Both the position numbers and the translations under genes were made by a program. A DNA stretch of 64,000 nucleotides from Anaerolineae bacterium (GTDB taxonomy: Bacteria > Chloroflexota > Anaerolineae > Aggregatilineales > Phototrophicaceae): assembly GCA_020849765.1 (NCBI GenBank), contig JADLAY010000054.1, forward strand, positions 53,120-117,119, in the 5' to 3' direction. The number at the start of each line of letters is the position of its first letter. The stretch's first letter is position 1. Of this stretch, positions 1 through 7,890 are shown one piece after another. The notes beneath the pieces were generated by a model. The model was given only the letters and a program-made list of their open reading frames with translations, was not told the origin of the DNA and did not search any database.

Positions 1-154
1 CGGCGCGGAGCAGGAACGGGTTGTGCCCGGCGGCTTCCAGCGCGGCGATGCGCTCGGCGGGCGTCGTGAAGTGGATCGGCTCGACCGAACGGATGCGGAA
101 CGGCTCGACGATGGTGCGGAACTGCGGCGGCTCGAACGTGAACGATGCGCTCAT
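1..154 (-). CDS. Tryptophanase / tyrosine phenol-lyase family protein, N-terminal fragment
   Basis: The first 51 codons of a gene that runs off the left edge. The peptide contains PFRIRSVEPI followed by TTPAERIAALEAAGHNPFLL, which matches the N-terminus of PLP-dependent beta-eliminating lyases of the tryptophanase/tyrosine phenol-lyase family (PFRIKSVE...RDERLKKMQEAGYNTFLL in known members). These enzymes split tryptophan or tyrosine into indole or phenol, pyruvate and ammonia. The catalytic lysine and substrate-specificity residues lie outside the window, so the two activities cannot be told apart. Start ATG at 154; a TACAAT -10 with GCGC upstream lies at 195-204. An ORF on the opposite strand here is a shadow. 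Confidence 0.72.
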   Translation of the reverse strand, partial: MSASFTFEPPQFRTIVEPFRIRSVEPIHFTTPAERIAALEAAGHNPFLLRA

Positions 155-194
155 GAGAGGGTCCCTGCGTGCTGTGGCTGAATCATGGCCGGGA

Positions 195-204
195 ATTGTA
201 GCGC
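195..204 (-). promoter_or_regulatory. -10 element GCGCTACAAT for the tryptophanase-like gene
   Basis: Read on the minus strand the site is GCGCTACAAT, about 40 bases before the start codon. The same GCGC-TANAAT arrangement precedes many other genes in this window. No good -35 is visible. Confidence 0.45.
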
Positions 205-283
205 AGATACGAGGCGGGGGTGTGGGAGATGAGAAGCGCTGCGTGGAGCAATTGATGCAAATTGCGGTGGCATTGGTTCGCGC

Positions 284-439
284 GCCGACCGGTCAACCGG
301 TCGGCTAAGATAAATCAAGCATGCTCAAGATGCTTTCTTCCTAACGCATTTTCATGTGTTTATATGAGCAGACGGAGTTGTTGTCCCAAGCGCCTTCAGT
401 GCGCTTGACTTCCCCTAGCCGACGAGTTGACTCGTCGGC
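284..439. repeat. REP module, left flank of the transposase
   Basis: Two perfect inverted repeats of 22 bases (284-305, arms GCCGACCGGT; 418-439, arms GCCGACGAGT) enclose about 112 bases holding two smaller hairpins (AGCAT-GCTCAAG-ATGCT near 319, AGCGC-CTTCAGT-GCGCT near 389). A second copy of the whole module lies at 880-1036 beyond the transposase, in the same orientation and nearly the same length, with closely similar sequence. Confidence 0.85.
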
Positions 440-447
440 GAACAAGA

Positions 448-861
448 TCAGCCATCATCTGTGTTTTCGAGCAACGCGTACAAATGATTATTCGCGTGAT
501 GCTCTCGTTGGTTCGTGATGTAGTTGACGACGAAACCAGCCTGCTTCTCGCCAAAGGTGACGACGCCGTAGCTTTTTTGCCACGCAAACGTCGTTTCGAG
601 GTCGGGGAACGCTGCGTTGACCTCATGTGACGAGACGCCTTTGACGCGGCGTGCCCACTCAGCGACTGATAGCTGTGTCGATATCTGCACCGCGACGTGA
701 ATATGATCCGGCATCGCATCGATTGCGAGAATCGGACTGTGAAGCTCGCGCGACTTCTGTTGAATGATTTCCTTGATGAGGCTTTGAAGCTTTGAATCGA
801 TGATGGCGGCGCGATACTTCGTCGCCCACACGATGTGGTAGTAACACTTCGCAAAGGGCAT
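448..861 (-). CDS. REP-associated tyrosine transposase (IS200/Y1 family)
   Basis: A 137-residue single-domain transposase of the IS200/TnpA-REP (Y1, HUH) family. The HUH motif is HIH at residues 53-55 in PDHIHVAVQ. The likely catalytic tyrosine is Y114 in VVNYITNQREHH, with Q118 one helix turn later as usual in this family. The N-terminal YHIVWATKYR is also typical. Such proteins cut and join single-stranded DNA at hairpins. The length is normal and no stop or frameshift is seen, so it is probably intact. It lies between two copies of a REP module (284-439 and 880-1036), and related REP hairpins are scattered through the window. This suggests that the protein acts, or once acted, on those hairpins. 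ATG start at 861. Confidence 0.88.
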   Translation of the reverse strand: MPFAKCYYHIVWATKYRAAIIDSKLQSLIKEIIQQKSRELHSPILAIDAMPDHIHVAVQISTQLSVAEWARRVKGVSSHEVNAAFPDLETTFAWQKSYGVVTFGEKQAGFVVNYITNQREHHANNHLYALLENTDDG

Positions 862-879
862 AACTTTGTCCTTGTGCGC

Positions 880-1036
880 GCCGACCGGTCAACCGGTCGG
901 CTACACCTAGTCAACCATACTCAAGATGGTTTCATCCTAACGCATCTTCATGTGTTTGTATGTGCAGGCGGTGTTGTTACCCTCCAGCGCCTTTAGCGCG
1001 CTTGATTTTGCCTAGCCGACGAGTTGACTCGTCGGC
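880..1036. repeat. REP module, right flank of the transposase
   Basis: Second copy of the module at 284-439. The terminal palindromes at 880-901 and 1015-1036 are identical in sequence to those of the left copy. The internal hairpins differ but stay paired (CCAT-ACTCAAG-ATGG; AGCGC-CTTTAGC-GCGCT). Together the two modules form direct repeats of about 157 bases around the transposase gene. Confidence 0.85.
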
Positions 1037-1074
1037 GGTCACCCGGACAAGCTATCTCACCTGCGGGTCCCCAA

Positions 1075-1650
1075 TCACCCCTCCCCCACATACTCCCTTT
1101 TGAGCAGCCCGTACTGCTTGAGATCGACGAAGCGGCCGTGCTCGAAGCAGCTCTCGCGCCAGAGTCCCTCGCAAGTGAAGCCGACCTTCTCCAGCACGCG
1201 CTCGGAGCCGAGGTTGCCCGCCGTGCAGTCCGCCTGGATGCGATGCAGATCGAGGTGGTCGAAGCACCAGCGCAGGAGTGTATGCGTCGCCTCGGTGGCG
1301 TAGCCGCGCCCCCAGTACGCCCGGTTGACATCGTAACCGATGTCCGCCCGGCGGTGCTCACGCGACCAGAAGTGGAAGCCGATCGTGCCGATCAGCGTGT
1401 CGTCGCCACCCTTCAGCGTGATGCCCCAGCGCAGCGCACCTTTGCCTAGCGCATGGCCGTTCATCCAGTCGATGAAAGCAACAGCCTCGTCCAGCGTGCC
1501 GCAGGGCGGCTCGAGGATGATGTACGCCTGCACGTCGGGATGCGCGAACAAATCGACCATCGCCTGGGCATCGTCGTGCGTGATCGCGCGCAGTCGCAGG
1601 CGCTCGGTTTCGAGGATGGGGAAGTAGGAGAAGTCGAACAATTCAGCCAT
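1075..1650 (-). CDS. GNAT family N-acetyltransferase (RimJ/RimL type)
   Basis: A 191-residue acetyltransferase of the RimJ/RimL-like GNAT group. It begins with LETERLRLRAITHDDA, has the acetyl-CoA pyrophosphate-binding loop in NRAYWGRGYATEA near residue 110, and ends with NLGSERVLEKVGF, all typical of this group. Acyl acceptor unknown; relatives acetylate ribosomal protein N-termini or small amines and antibiotics. Start chosen at ATG 1650 because AAGGAGTG lies just upstream; a longer reading frame to 1695 lacks such a site. A GCGCTATAAT -10 sits at 1694-1703. Single gene between a REP module and another REP element. Confidence 0.85.
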   Translation of the reverse strand: MAELFDFSYFPILETERLRLRAITHDDAQAMVDLFAHPDVQAYIILEPPCGTLDEAVAFIDWMNGHALGKGALRWGITLKGGDDTLIGTIGFHFWSREHRRADIGYDVNRAYWGRGYATEATHTLLRWCFDHLDLHRIQADCTAGNLGSERVLEKVGFTCEGLWRESCFEHGRFVDLKQYGLLKREYVGEG

Positions 1651-1693
1651 CGGACACTCCTTGGGTCGGTGTTTGCCAACGCAAATGACGCCC

Positions 1694-1703
1694 ATTATAG
1701 CGC
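1694..1703 (-). promoter_or_regulatory. -10 element GCGCTATAAT
   Basis: Perfect TATAAT on the minus strand preceded by GCGC, about 45 bases before the ATG of the acetyltransferase at 1650. The -35 region is not recognisable. Confidence 0.5.
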
Positions 1704-1756
1704 ACGGAATGGTTCTTTGCAGAGTTTAATGGGTCATGAAGGGCTGTGATCGTGAT

Positions 1757-1807
1757 AGCGCCTTGAGTGCGCTTGATGCCATCTAGCCGACGAGTTGACT
1801 CGTCGGC
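1757..1807. repeat. REP element (small hairpin plus 22-base palindrome)
   Basis: Small hairpin AGCGC-CTTGAGT-GCGCT followed by TTGATG, a short spacer, and the palindrome at 1786-1807 with arms GCCGACGAGT and ACTCGTCGGC. Same family as the modules around the transposase. Confidence 0.8.
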
Positions 1808-1847
1808 GAATGCCTGGCGTATTGGTTTGCCATCTGCACCTGCAAAC

Positions 1848-1873
1848 ACGGGCGAGATATGTCTCGCCCGTAC
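1848..1873 (-). repeat. Hairpin repeat with GTAC foot
   Basis: Ten-base-pair perfect stem ACGGGCGAGA / TCTCGCCCGT with a four-base loop; on the minus strand it begins GTACGGGCGAG. It resembles the GTAG-footed hairpins elsewhere in the window. Confidence 0.6.
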
Positions 1874-1899
1874 AACCGCTAACCGGTCCCAACGCCTTC

Positions 1900-1960
1900 G
1901 AACTCAGCACCCGGTACTCCGAACTCAGAACTGAGCACGGAGTACCGAGCACTGAGCACC
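1900..1960 (-). repeat. Heptanucleotide tandem tract (NGTNCTN type)
   Basis: On the minus strand the tract reads as consecutive 7-base units GGTGCTC AGTGCTC, then GGTACTC CGTGCTC AGTTCTG and further degenerate units. It lies just after the end of the acetyl-CoA synthetase gene. Eight other intergenic tracts show the same kind of period. Confidence 0.75.
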
Positions 1961-1968
1961 AAATTCCC

Positions 1969-3876
1969 CTATTCCTCTAACGTGCTCGTGTCGCCTTCGG
2001 GCAGGCCCTGAGCGCGAGCGCGCAGCACGCGGCGCATGATCTTGCCGCTGCGCGTCTTCGGCAGCGCGTCGACGAACTCGATCTTGGCGGGCACCGCGAT
2101 CGGGCCGATTTCGTGGCGGATGTGATCCTTGAGCGCGTCTTTGAGCTCCTCGCTCCTCTCGACGCCCGTGCGCAGGATGCAGTAGGCATAGATGACGTTG
2201 CCCCGCACCTCGTCCGGAATGGCGATGACCGCCGACTCGGCGACTGTCGGGTGGCTGACGAGGCCGCTCTCGACCTCCGCCGTGCCGAGCCGGTAGCCGC
2301 TGACCTTGATCACGTCGTCGTTGCGCCCGATGATCCAGATGTAGCCGTCTTCGTCCTTGCGCGCCGTGTCACCGGTCAAATACCAGCCCTGCTTGTCGTA
2401 AGTGCTCCAATACTGGCTGACGTAGCGATCCGGGTCGCCGTAGACCGTGCGCAACATGCCCGGCCACGGCTGCTGGATGACGAGCACGCCATCCTCGCCA
2501 GTCGGGACGGGGTTGCCATGCTCGTCGACCACGTCGACCTTGATGCCGGGGAACGGACGGGTCGCCGAACCCGGCTTGAGCGGCACGCTCGGCATCGGCG
2601 TGATCATGAAGCCGCCGGTCTCTGTCTGCCACCAGGTGTCCATAATCGGGCACGTCTCTTTGCCGATGACCTTGTTGTACCAGCGCCAGGCTTCCGGGTT
2701 GATCGGCTCGCCGACCGTGCCGAGCAGGCGCAGGCTGCTCAGGTCGCGCCGATTCGGCCAGTTATCGCCGAAGCGCATCAGGCCGCGGATGGCCGTCGGC
2801 GCCGTGTAGAGGATGCTGACGCCGTAGTCCTCGACAATGCGCCACCAGCGATCCGGGTAGGGGTGATTCGGCGCGCCCTCATAGAGGACGCTGGTCGCGC
2901 CCAGGATCAGCGGCGCATAGACGATGTAGCTGTGCCCGGTGATCCAGCCGGGGTCGGCGGCGCACCAGTAGCGATCCTCGTCCTTGATGTCGAACACGCA
3001 CGAGAGCGTGGTTGAGGTGTAGACCGAGTAGCCGCCGTGCGTATGAAGGACGCCCTTCGGCTTGCCGGTCGTGCCGCTGGTGTAGAGGATGAAGAGTGGG
3101 TCTTCCGCGTCCATGACTTCGGTTTCGCAGTTCGGGCTGGCGATCGGCAGGCCCATCAGGTCGTGATACCAGTAATCGCGGCCCTGTTCCATCGTGACGT
3201 CGTGACCGGTGCGCTTGACGACGATGACCGTCTCGACCACCGGGGAACGGCGCACAGCTTCGTCGACGGTGTCCTTCAGGCGCACGATGTTGCCGCGCAG
3301 CCAGGCTCCATCCGCCGTCACCAACACTTTGCTCTGCGCATCCTCGATGCGGTCGGCCAGCGCCTGCTCGCTAAAACCGCCGTAGACGACGCTGTGCACC
3401 GCGCCGATCTTGGCGCAGGCGAGCATCGCGATCATGATCTCCGGGATGCGGCCCATGTAGATCGTCACGCGGTCGCCCTTGCGCACGCCCATGCTGCGCA
3501 GCACGTTGGCGAACTTGTTCGTCTCTTTCCACAGCCGCCAGTACGAGAGCGTGACCTTATCGCCCGGCTCTCCCTCCCAGATCAAGGCCAGCTTGTTCTT
3601 GCGCCAGGTTTTCACGTGGCGGTCGAGCGCGTTGGCGGCGATGTTGATCTTGCCGCCGACGAACCACTTGTAGAACGGCGCCTGACTCTGATCGAGCACT
3701 TTCTGCCATGGTGCGTACCAATCGAGGTTACTCGCCATCTTGCCCCAGAACGCCTCCAGGTCGCGCTCGGCCTCGGCATACATCGCCTCGTAGTCCGGCA
3801 CGCGCGCATGCTTGACGACGTCGTCGCTGGGGTAATACCACTCGCTCGTCGCCGAATTAAACGTTTGCTCCGTCAT
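1969..3876 (-). CDS. acs: Acetyl-CoA synthetase (AMP-forming)
   Basis: A 635-residue acyl-adenylate-forming enzyme that activates acetate with ATP and CoA to acetyl-CoA. The AMP-binding P-loop YTSGTTGKPKG is at residues 265-275 and DTWWQTETGG is the conserved A5 region. The C-terminal GWYLTGDTARKDEDG and PKTRSGKIMRR (residues 606-616) are typical of Acs; K612 is the lysine usually controlled by acetylation. N-terminal ACAS extension and total length fit acetyl-CoA synthetase; propionyl-CoA synthetase remains possible. ATG start at 3876. A TATAAT -10 lies at 3932-3937. Monocistronic. Confidence 0.93.
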   Translation of the reverse strand: MTEQTFNSATSEWYYPSDDVVKHARVPDYEAMYAEAERDLEAFWGKMASNLDWYAPWQKVLDQSQAPFYKWFVGGKINIAANALDRHVKTWRKNKLALIWEGEPGDKVTLSYWRLWKETNKFANVLRSMGVRKGDRVTIYMGRIPEIMIAMLACAKIGAVHSVVYGGFSEQALADRIEDAQSKVLVTADGAWLRGNIVRLKDTVDEAVRRSPVVETVIVVKRTGHDVTMEQGRDYWYHDLMGLPIASPNCETEVMDAEDPLFILYTSGTTGKPKGVLHTHGGYSVYTSTTLSCVFDIKDEDRYWCAADPGWITGHSYIVYAPLILGATSVLYEGAPNHPYPDRWWRIVEDYGVSILYTAPTAIRGLMRFGDNWPNRRDLSSLRLLGTVGEPINPEAWRWYNKVIGKETCPIMDTWWQTETGGFMITPMPSVPLKPGSATRPFPGIKVDVVDEHGNPVPTGEDGVLVIQQPWPGMLRTVYGDPDRYVSQYWSTYDKQGWYLTGDTARKDEDGYIWIIGRNDDVIKVSGYRLGTAEVESGLVSHPTVAESAVIAIPDEVRGNVIYAYCILRTGVERSEELKDALKDHIRHEIGPIAVPAKIEFVDALPKTRSGKIMRRVLRARAQGLPEGDTSTLEE

Positions 3877-3931
3877 GATGAAAACGCTCTCCCAAACTCT
3901 AGATTCGGACTGGCATTAAGTGCGGGCGCGA

Positions 3932-3941
3932 ATTATACCGC
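3932..3941 (-). promoter_or_regulatory. -10 element GCGGTATAAT for acs
   Basis: Minus-strand GCGGTATAAT 56 bases before the start codon. CTTTGA lies 17 bases further upstream and is at best a weak -35. Confidence 0.45.
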
Positions 3942-4132
3942 GCCCAGGCGTTAATCAAAGCCAAAATGCGCCATATACGCTTTTCATATCCCAAAAACGC
4001 GTGAATTTTTGCGCAATTTTATGAGCCGGTAAAGATGTACAAGGTAAACTGAAGATAGGGAGAATTATCACTCTGTTATTGCAACTTCATTAATTATTTC
4101 GTCAAGTGCCGACAGGGGACGAGGACTCATCG

Positions 4133-6370
4133 ATGACTGCAACACAAGAAGAGCGTAGACAAAGGAAGAAGACGGCAATCCACCACGATGGGCGGACGCT
4201 CGGCTGGCCCGGTCAGGGTTTGGTCGAGTATGCGCTCATTCTGGCGCTCGTCGGCGTGACGTTGGTTGGCATTACGCACGTGCTGACCGAAGCCACAGCC
4301 AACAAATACGAAGAAGTGAACTGCTTCCTGCAGCCCGGCGGCTTGTGCCCGCCGATCTGGGTGCCTGGCAGCGCCGCTACCGGCGATCTGGGCGACACAG
4401 GTGACACTGGGGATACGGGTGGCACAGGCGGAACCGGTGACACCGGCGATACCGGTGGCACGGGTGGTACTGGTGGCACCGGAGATACGGGTGGCACAGG
4501 CGGAACTGGCGGCACCGGGGATACCGGTGGCACAGGCGGAACTGGCGGTACCGGGGATACCGGTGGCACAGGTGGCACTGGCGGCACCGGGGATACCGGT
4601 GGCACCGGGGATACCGGCGGCACTGGCGATACGGGTGGCACGGGCGGAACCGGCGGCACAGGCGGTACGGGTGGCACCGGGGATACGGGTGGCACGGGCG
4701 GAACCGGCGGCACCGGAGATACCGGTGGCACCGGTGTGACCTACACGGCGCCCGGCCTGCTGCGCGAATACTGGAGCAATGTCAGCGGCACGAGCGTCAG
4801 CAATCTGACCAGCTCGTCCGATTATCCGAATCTGCCCAACGGCTGCGAAGTCCGATCGACGTTTGAGGCGCCGACCGACTTTGCCGAAAACTACGGCCAG
4901 CGCATGCACGGCTATATCGTGCCGACGACCAGCGGCAGCTACACGTTCTGGATCGCGAGTGACGACAACGGCGAACTGTGGCTGAGTTCCGATGCCAGCC
5001 CGGCCAGCCTGACGCGCATCGCGCAGGTGACCGGATGGACGAACGCTCAGGAATGGACGAAATACGCCGAACAGCAGTCGAACTCGATTGCGTTGGTCGC
5101 AGGGCAGGGTTACTACGTCCAGGCGCTCATGAAAGAGGGCGGCAGCGGTGATAACCTGGCCGTGGCCTGGCAGGGTCCCGGCATGAGCACCAAACAGGTC
5201 ATCCCCAGCGCCAACCTGTTCCACGATGGACTGTCCTGCTCGACCGGTGGCACAGGCGGCACCGGCGGGACGGGTGACACGGGTGACACGGGCGGGACTG
5301 GCGGCACCGGGGACACCGGTGGTTCTGGCACCCCCTCTTACACGAGTGCAGGCTTGCTGCGCGAGGTCTACGAGGGCATCAGCGGCGGCGCCGTCAGCGA
5401 TTTGACCGGCGACAGCAGCTACCCGAATTCACCGGATACGTGCGAGGTTCGCACATCGTTCGAGGCACCGTCCGACGTGGCCGACAACTACGGCCAACGG
5501 ATGCGCGGTTACATCGTGCCGACGACCAGCGGATCGTACCGCTTCTACATCGCCGGTGACGACTACACCCAGCTCTGGTTCAGCACCGACAGCGACCCGG
5601 CGGATAAGCAGTTGATCGCGCAGGTCTCAGGGTGGACCAACTCGCGCGAGTGGACGAAGTACTCTTCACAGCAGTCGACGTGGATCACGCTGACGGCGGG
5701 GCAGGGCTATTACGTCGAGGCGCTCATGAAGGAACAGGGCGGCGGCGATAATCTGGCCGTGGCCTGGGAAGGGCCGGGCATCAGCAGCCCAACCGTCATT
5801 CCCAGCGGCAATCTGTTCCATGACGGGTTCTCGTGCTCGTCGAGCGGTGGCGGCGGCGGTTCGACCAGCGGGGCGGGCATGCTGATCCGCGAGGTCTACA
5901 ACGGCATCAGCGGTTCCAGTGTCAGCGACCTGACCGGGGCCAGCAGCTACCCGAATTCGCCGTCGCTTTGTGCGACGACCACCACCTTCGAGGCGCCGTC
6001 GAACATCGGCGATAACTATGGCCAGCGCATGCGCGGCTACATCATCCCGACGACAAGCGGCAGCTACACCTTCTCGATTGCCGGTGACGACAACAGCCAA
6101 CTCTGGCTGAGCACGGATAGCAACCCGGCGAACAAGCAGATGATCGCCAGCGTGCCCGGCTACACTGGCTCACGCGAGTGGACGAAGTACAGCCAGCAGC
6201 AGTCGAGCGCCATCACGCTGACGGCGGGGCAGACCTACTACGTCGAAGCCCTGATGAAAGAGGGCGGCGGGCTGGATTACCTGGCGGTGGGCTGGCAGGG
6301 CCCCGGCTTCAGCAGCACGACCGTCATCGGCGCCACCTATCTGGCTGCGGGCAGCCTCGCCTGTCCCTAA
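4133..6370 (+). CDS. Flp-pilin-like N-terminus fused to Gly-Thr-Asp repeats and three PA14-like domains
   Basis: A 745-residue surface protein. The N-terminus has a basic stretch followed by GQGLVEYALILALVGVTLVG, which is the prepilin cleavage and hydrophobic segment of Flp/Fap-type pilins. About 120 residues of GDTGGTGGT-type repeats follow (4390-4735). Then come three homologous domains of about 165 residues (from 4740, 5338 and 5870) with YGQRM.GYIVPTTSGSY and AGDDNSQLW motifs, which are typical of PA14 carbohydrate-binding domains. Short Gly-Thr or Gly-rich linkers separate them. Start chosen at ATG 4133, seven bases after GAGGA; a GTG at 4106 is in frame but less well placed. Prepilin processing would leave the PA14 domains outside the membrane. 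Ends before a clear terminator. The combination of pilin stem and PA14 is unusual. Confidence 0.8.
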   Translation: MTATQEERRQRKKTAIHHDGRTLGWPGQGLVEYALILALVGVTLVGITHVLTEATANKYEEVNCFLQPGGLCPPIWVPGSAATGDLGDTGDTGDTGGTGGTGDTGDTGGTGGTGGTGDTGGTGGTGGTGDTGGTGGTGGTGDTGGTGGTGGTGDTGGTGDTGGTGDTGGTGGTGGTGGTGGTGDTGGTGGTGGTGDTGGTGVTYTAPGLLREYWSNVSGTSVSNLTSSSDYPNLPNGCEVRSTFEAPTDFAENYGQRMHGYIVPTTSGSYTFWIASDDNGELWLSSDASPASLTRIAQVTGWTNAQEWTKYAEQQSNSIALVAGQGYYVQALMKEGGSGDNLAVAWQGPGMSTKQVIPSANLFHDGLSCSTGGTGGTGGTGDTGDTGGTGGTGDTGGSGTPSYTSAGLLREVYEGISGGAVSDLTGDSSYPNSPDTCEVRTSFEAPSDVADNYGQRMRGYIVPTTSGSYRFYIAGDDYTQLWFSTDSDPADKQLIAQVSGWTNSREWTKYSSQQSTWITLTAGQGYYVEALMKEQGGGDNLAVAWEGPGISSPTVIPSGNLFHDGFSCSSSGGGGGSTSGAGMLIREVYNGISGSSVSDLTGASSYPNSPSLCATTTTFEAPSNIGDNYGQRMRGYIIPTTSGSYTFSIAGDDNSQLWLSTDSNPANKQMIASVPGYTGSREWTKYSQQQSSAITLTAGQTYYVEALMKEGGGLDYLAVGWQGPGFSSTTVIGATYLAAGSLACP

Positions 6371-6401
6371 GATAGACTTGGCAGTCACGATATGAAGCGA
6401 G

Positions 6402-6430
6402 AGCGGGTCATAGGGCCCGCTTTTGCTTTT
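6402..6430 (+). terminator. Intrinsic terminator after the PA14 protein
   Basis: Stem AGCGGG / CCCGCT with a short loop, followed by TTTGCTTTT, 30 bases after the stop codon. Confidence 0.75.
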
Positions 6431-6520
6431 GGACAGACCGCGCTCGGATCGGCTAGAGTCGAACAGTGGCGGAGCATAACGGCGGGCGACCATGATTGCC
6501 GCCGATGTGAGGAACATACG

Positions 6521-6976
6521 ATGCCCACGATCAGCCTGCGCGAGATCACGCGTGACAACTGGCGGCCAATCGCTTTGCTCTCGCGAACGCTGCCGCCCGA
6601 TCAGCAGCGTTTCGTGACGCATAACGCCATCTCGATGCTCGACGCGCATTACAGCGACGGCGCGCTGCTCCACGTCGGCATCTACGCGGATGAGCAGCCG
6701 GTTGGCTACGTCCTCTACGGCTACGAGGCAGACGTCGACGCGTGGTGGATTATCCGCCTGATGGTTGCCTACGCTGAGCAGGGCAAAGGCTACGGGCGCG
6801 CCGCCATGGGGCAGGTGATCGAGCGGCTGCGGGCGACGCCCGGCTGCGACGCCGTCTACATCAGCTTCGTGCCGGAAAACGACGCGGCGCGGCTGCTCTA
6901 CGAGAGCCTCGGCTTCGTCGATACGGGTGAGGTCGAAGAAGGCGAGCTGATCTACCGTTTGGCGCTGACGGCGTGA
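6521..6976 (+). CDS. GNAT family N-acetyltransferase
   Basis: A 151-residue acetyltransferase. The acetyl-CoA-binding motif is seen in RLMVAYAEQGKGYGRAA (residues 85-101), followed by YISFVPENDAARLLYESLGF, which is motif B of the GNAT fold. The N-terminal SLREITRDNWRPI resembles the spermine/spermidine or diamine N-acetyltransferase subgroup (PaiA, BltD), so a polyamine substrate is possible but unproven. ATG at 6521 has GTGAGGA nine bases upstream; a longer frame starting at 6392 is not used because it overlaps the terminator. Confidence 0.82.
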   Translation: MPTISLREITRDNWRPIALLSRTLPPDQQRFVTHNAISMLDAHYSDGALLHVGIYADEQPVGYVLYGYEADVDAWWIIRLMVAYAEQGKGYGRAAMGQVIERLRATPGCDAVYISFVPENDAARLLYESLGFVDTGEVEEGELIYRLALTA

Positions 6977-7056
6977 GGGGCATAGGGCAATCGCATCAAA
7001 AATATGATGAGCTTATCAATGTCGCACACTACGACATGAAAGGTGCTTTCTGCGCT

Positions 7057-7084
7057 GTAGGGGCGCATCATGATGCGCCCCTAC
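7057..7084. repeat. GTAG-footed hairpin repeat
   Basis: A perfect 28-base palindrome beginning GTAGGGGCGCATCA. A near-identical copy is at 12822-12847 and variants occur at 22761, 26306 and 35532. It sits between the acetyltransferase and the convergent CDGSH gene and could act as a hairpin at both 3' ends. Confidence 0.75.
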
Positions 7085-7144
7085 GATGTCCAAAGACCCA
7101 TTATGACCCATCATCTCGGTTACGTGTGCTTGACCGGGTGAACC

Positions 7145-7816
7145 TCACTCCGCGACGAAGCCGACCTGTTTGTGCATCGAATTGCAGAACGGCTTGTCTG
7201 TGCTGTGACCGCAGCGGCAGAGCCAGGTCTCGTCACCGGTGAAGATGACCTCGCCCGCGGCGTTCAGGATCGTCATGCTGCCGCGGATGTAGAGCGAGCC
7301 ATTGGGCTCCGGCTCGATGCGCAGCTTGCCGCCGCTGCTGACCGTCACGGCCTCGGCGGGTTGGCCTGCGGGATCTTCCGCGCGGAAGAGCACTTTGTGG
7401 TGCGCGTTATCGCAGAACGGCTTGTTCTCGGACGCCCCGCAGCGGCACAGCGTTGCCCGTGTTTCGTGCATCATCTCGACGGCTGCGCCGACGATCTCGA
7501 TGTCGCCGTTGATCTGGATCGGGCCGTTCTTCCACAGGCGGATCGTGTTCGTCTCTGGCGCCTGCTCGGCGGGGCCGCCATCCTTGCGCTCGTAGTGGAG
7601 CGCGCCGGACGGGCACAGGTGGATGGTTTGCGCCATCCGCTCGGCGGGCGCGCCCTCGGTATCGATCCACGGGTGGCGGGTGACGTCGAACACGGCGTTC
7701 AGATGGCGGATGCATTCCTCGGCGTGGATGCAGCGTTTCTTGCTGTAGGTGACGTTGATCTCGGAGCCGTGGTAACGCCGATCCATCTCGCTGCCGGTGT
7801 ACTTCGTGTCAGCCAT
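7145..7816 (-). CDS. Iron-sulfur protein with a divergent 4Fe-4S domain and two CDGSH domains
   Basis: A 223-residue cytosolic iron-sulfur protein. The N-terminal part (RCIHAEECIRHL...LCPSGALHYE, residues about 28-77) is a ferredoxin-like mono-cluster domain (Fer4_19 type). Two CDGSH zinc-finger-like domains follow: CRCGASENKPFCDNAH (about 122-137) and CRCGHSTDKPFCNSMH (about 200-215). Each keeps the three Cys and one His that hold a 2Fe-2S cluster. Known relatives take part in electron transfer or iron-sulfur/redox sensing; the partner is unknown. ATG start at 7816. It is divergent from the gene at 7891. Confidence 0.88.
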   Translation of the reverse strand: MADTKYTGSEMDRRYHGSEINVTYSKKRCIHAEECIRHLNAVFDVTRHPWIDTEGAPAERMAQTIHLCPSGALHYERKDGGPAEQAPETNTIRLWKNGPIQINGDIEIVGAAVEMMHETRATLCRCGASENKPFCDNAHHKVLFRAEDPAGQPAEAVTVSSGGKLRIEPEPNGSLYIRGSMTILNAAGEVIFTGDETWLCRCGHSTDKPFCNSMHKQVGFVAE

Positions 7817-7890
7817 GGTATCCTCTATGTCCTGATCGGGAGTGTGCTCGGACGATCAGTTTAGCGCATCGCCCGCCCGGAGTGCCAACC

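Noticed and set aside
21..308. ORF of 95 codons on the plus strand at the left edge
   Set aside because: It is the complement of the tryptophanase-like N-terminus and then runs into a REP palindrome; no ribosome site.
2113..3954. Long plus-strand ORFs over acetyl-CoA synthetase
   Set aside because: Shadow frames of a high-GC gene; no domain pattern and no start signals.
4127..5224. Minus-strand 365-codon ORF and other long frames over the Gly-Thr-Asp repeats
   Set aside because: Produced by the repeat; composition is only ATG/ATR-type low complexity.
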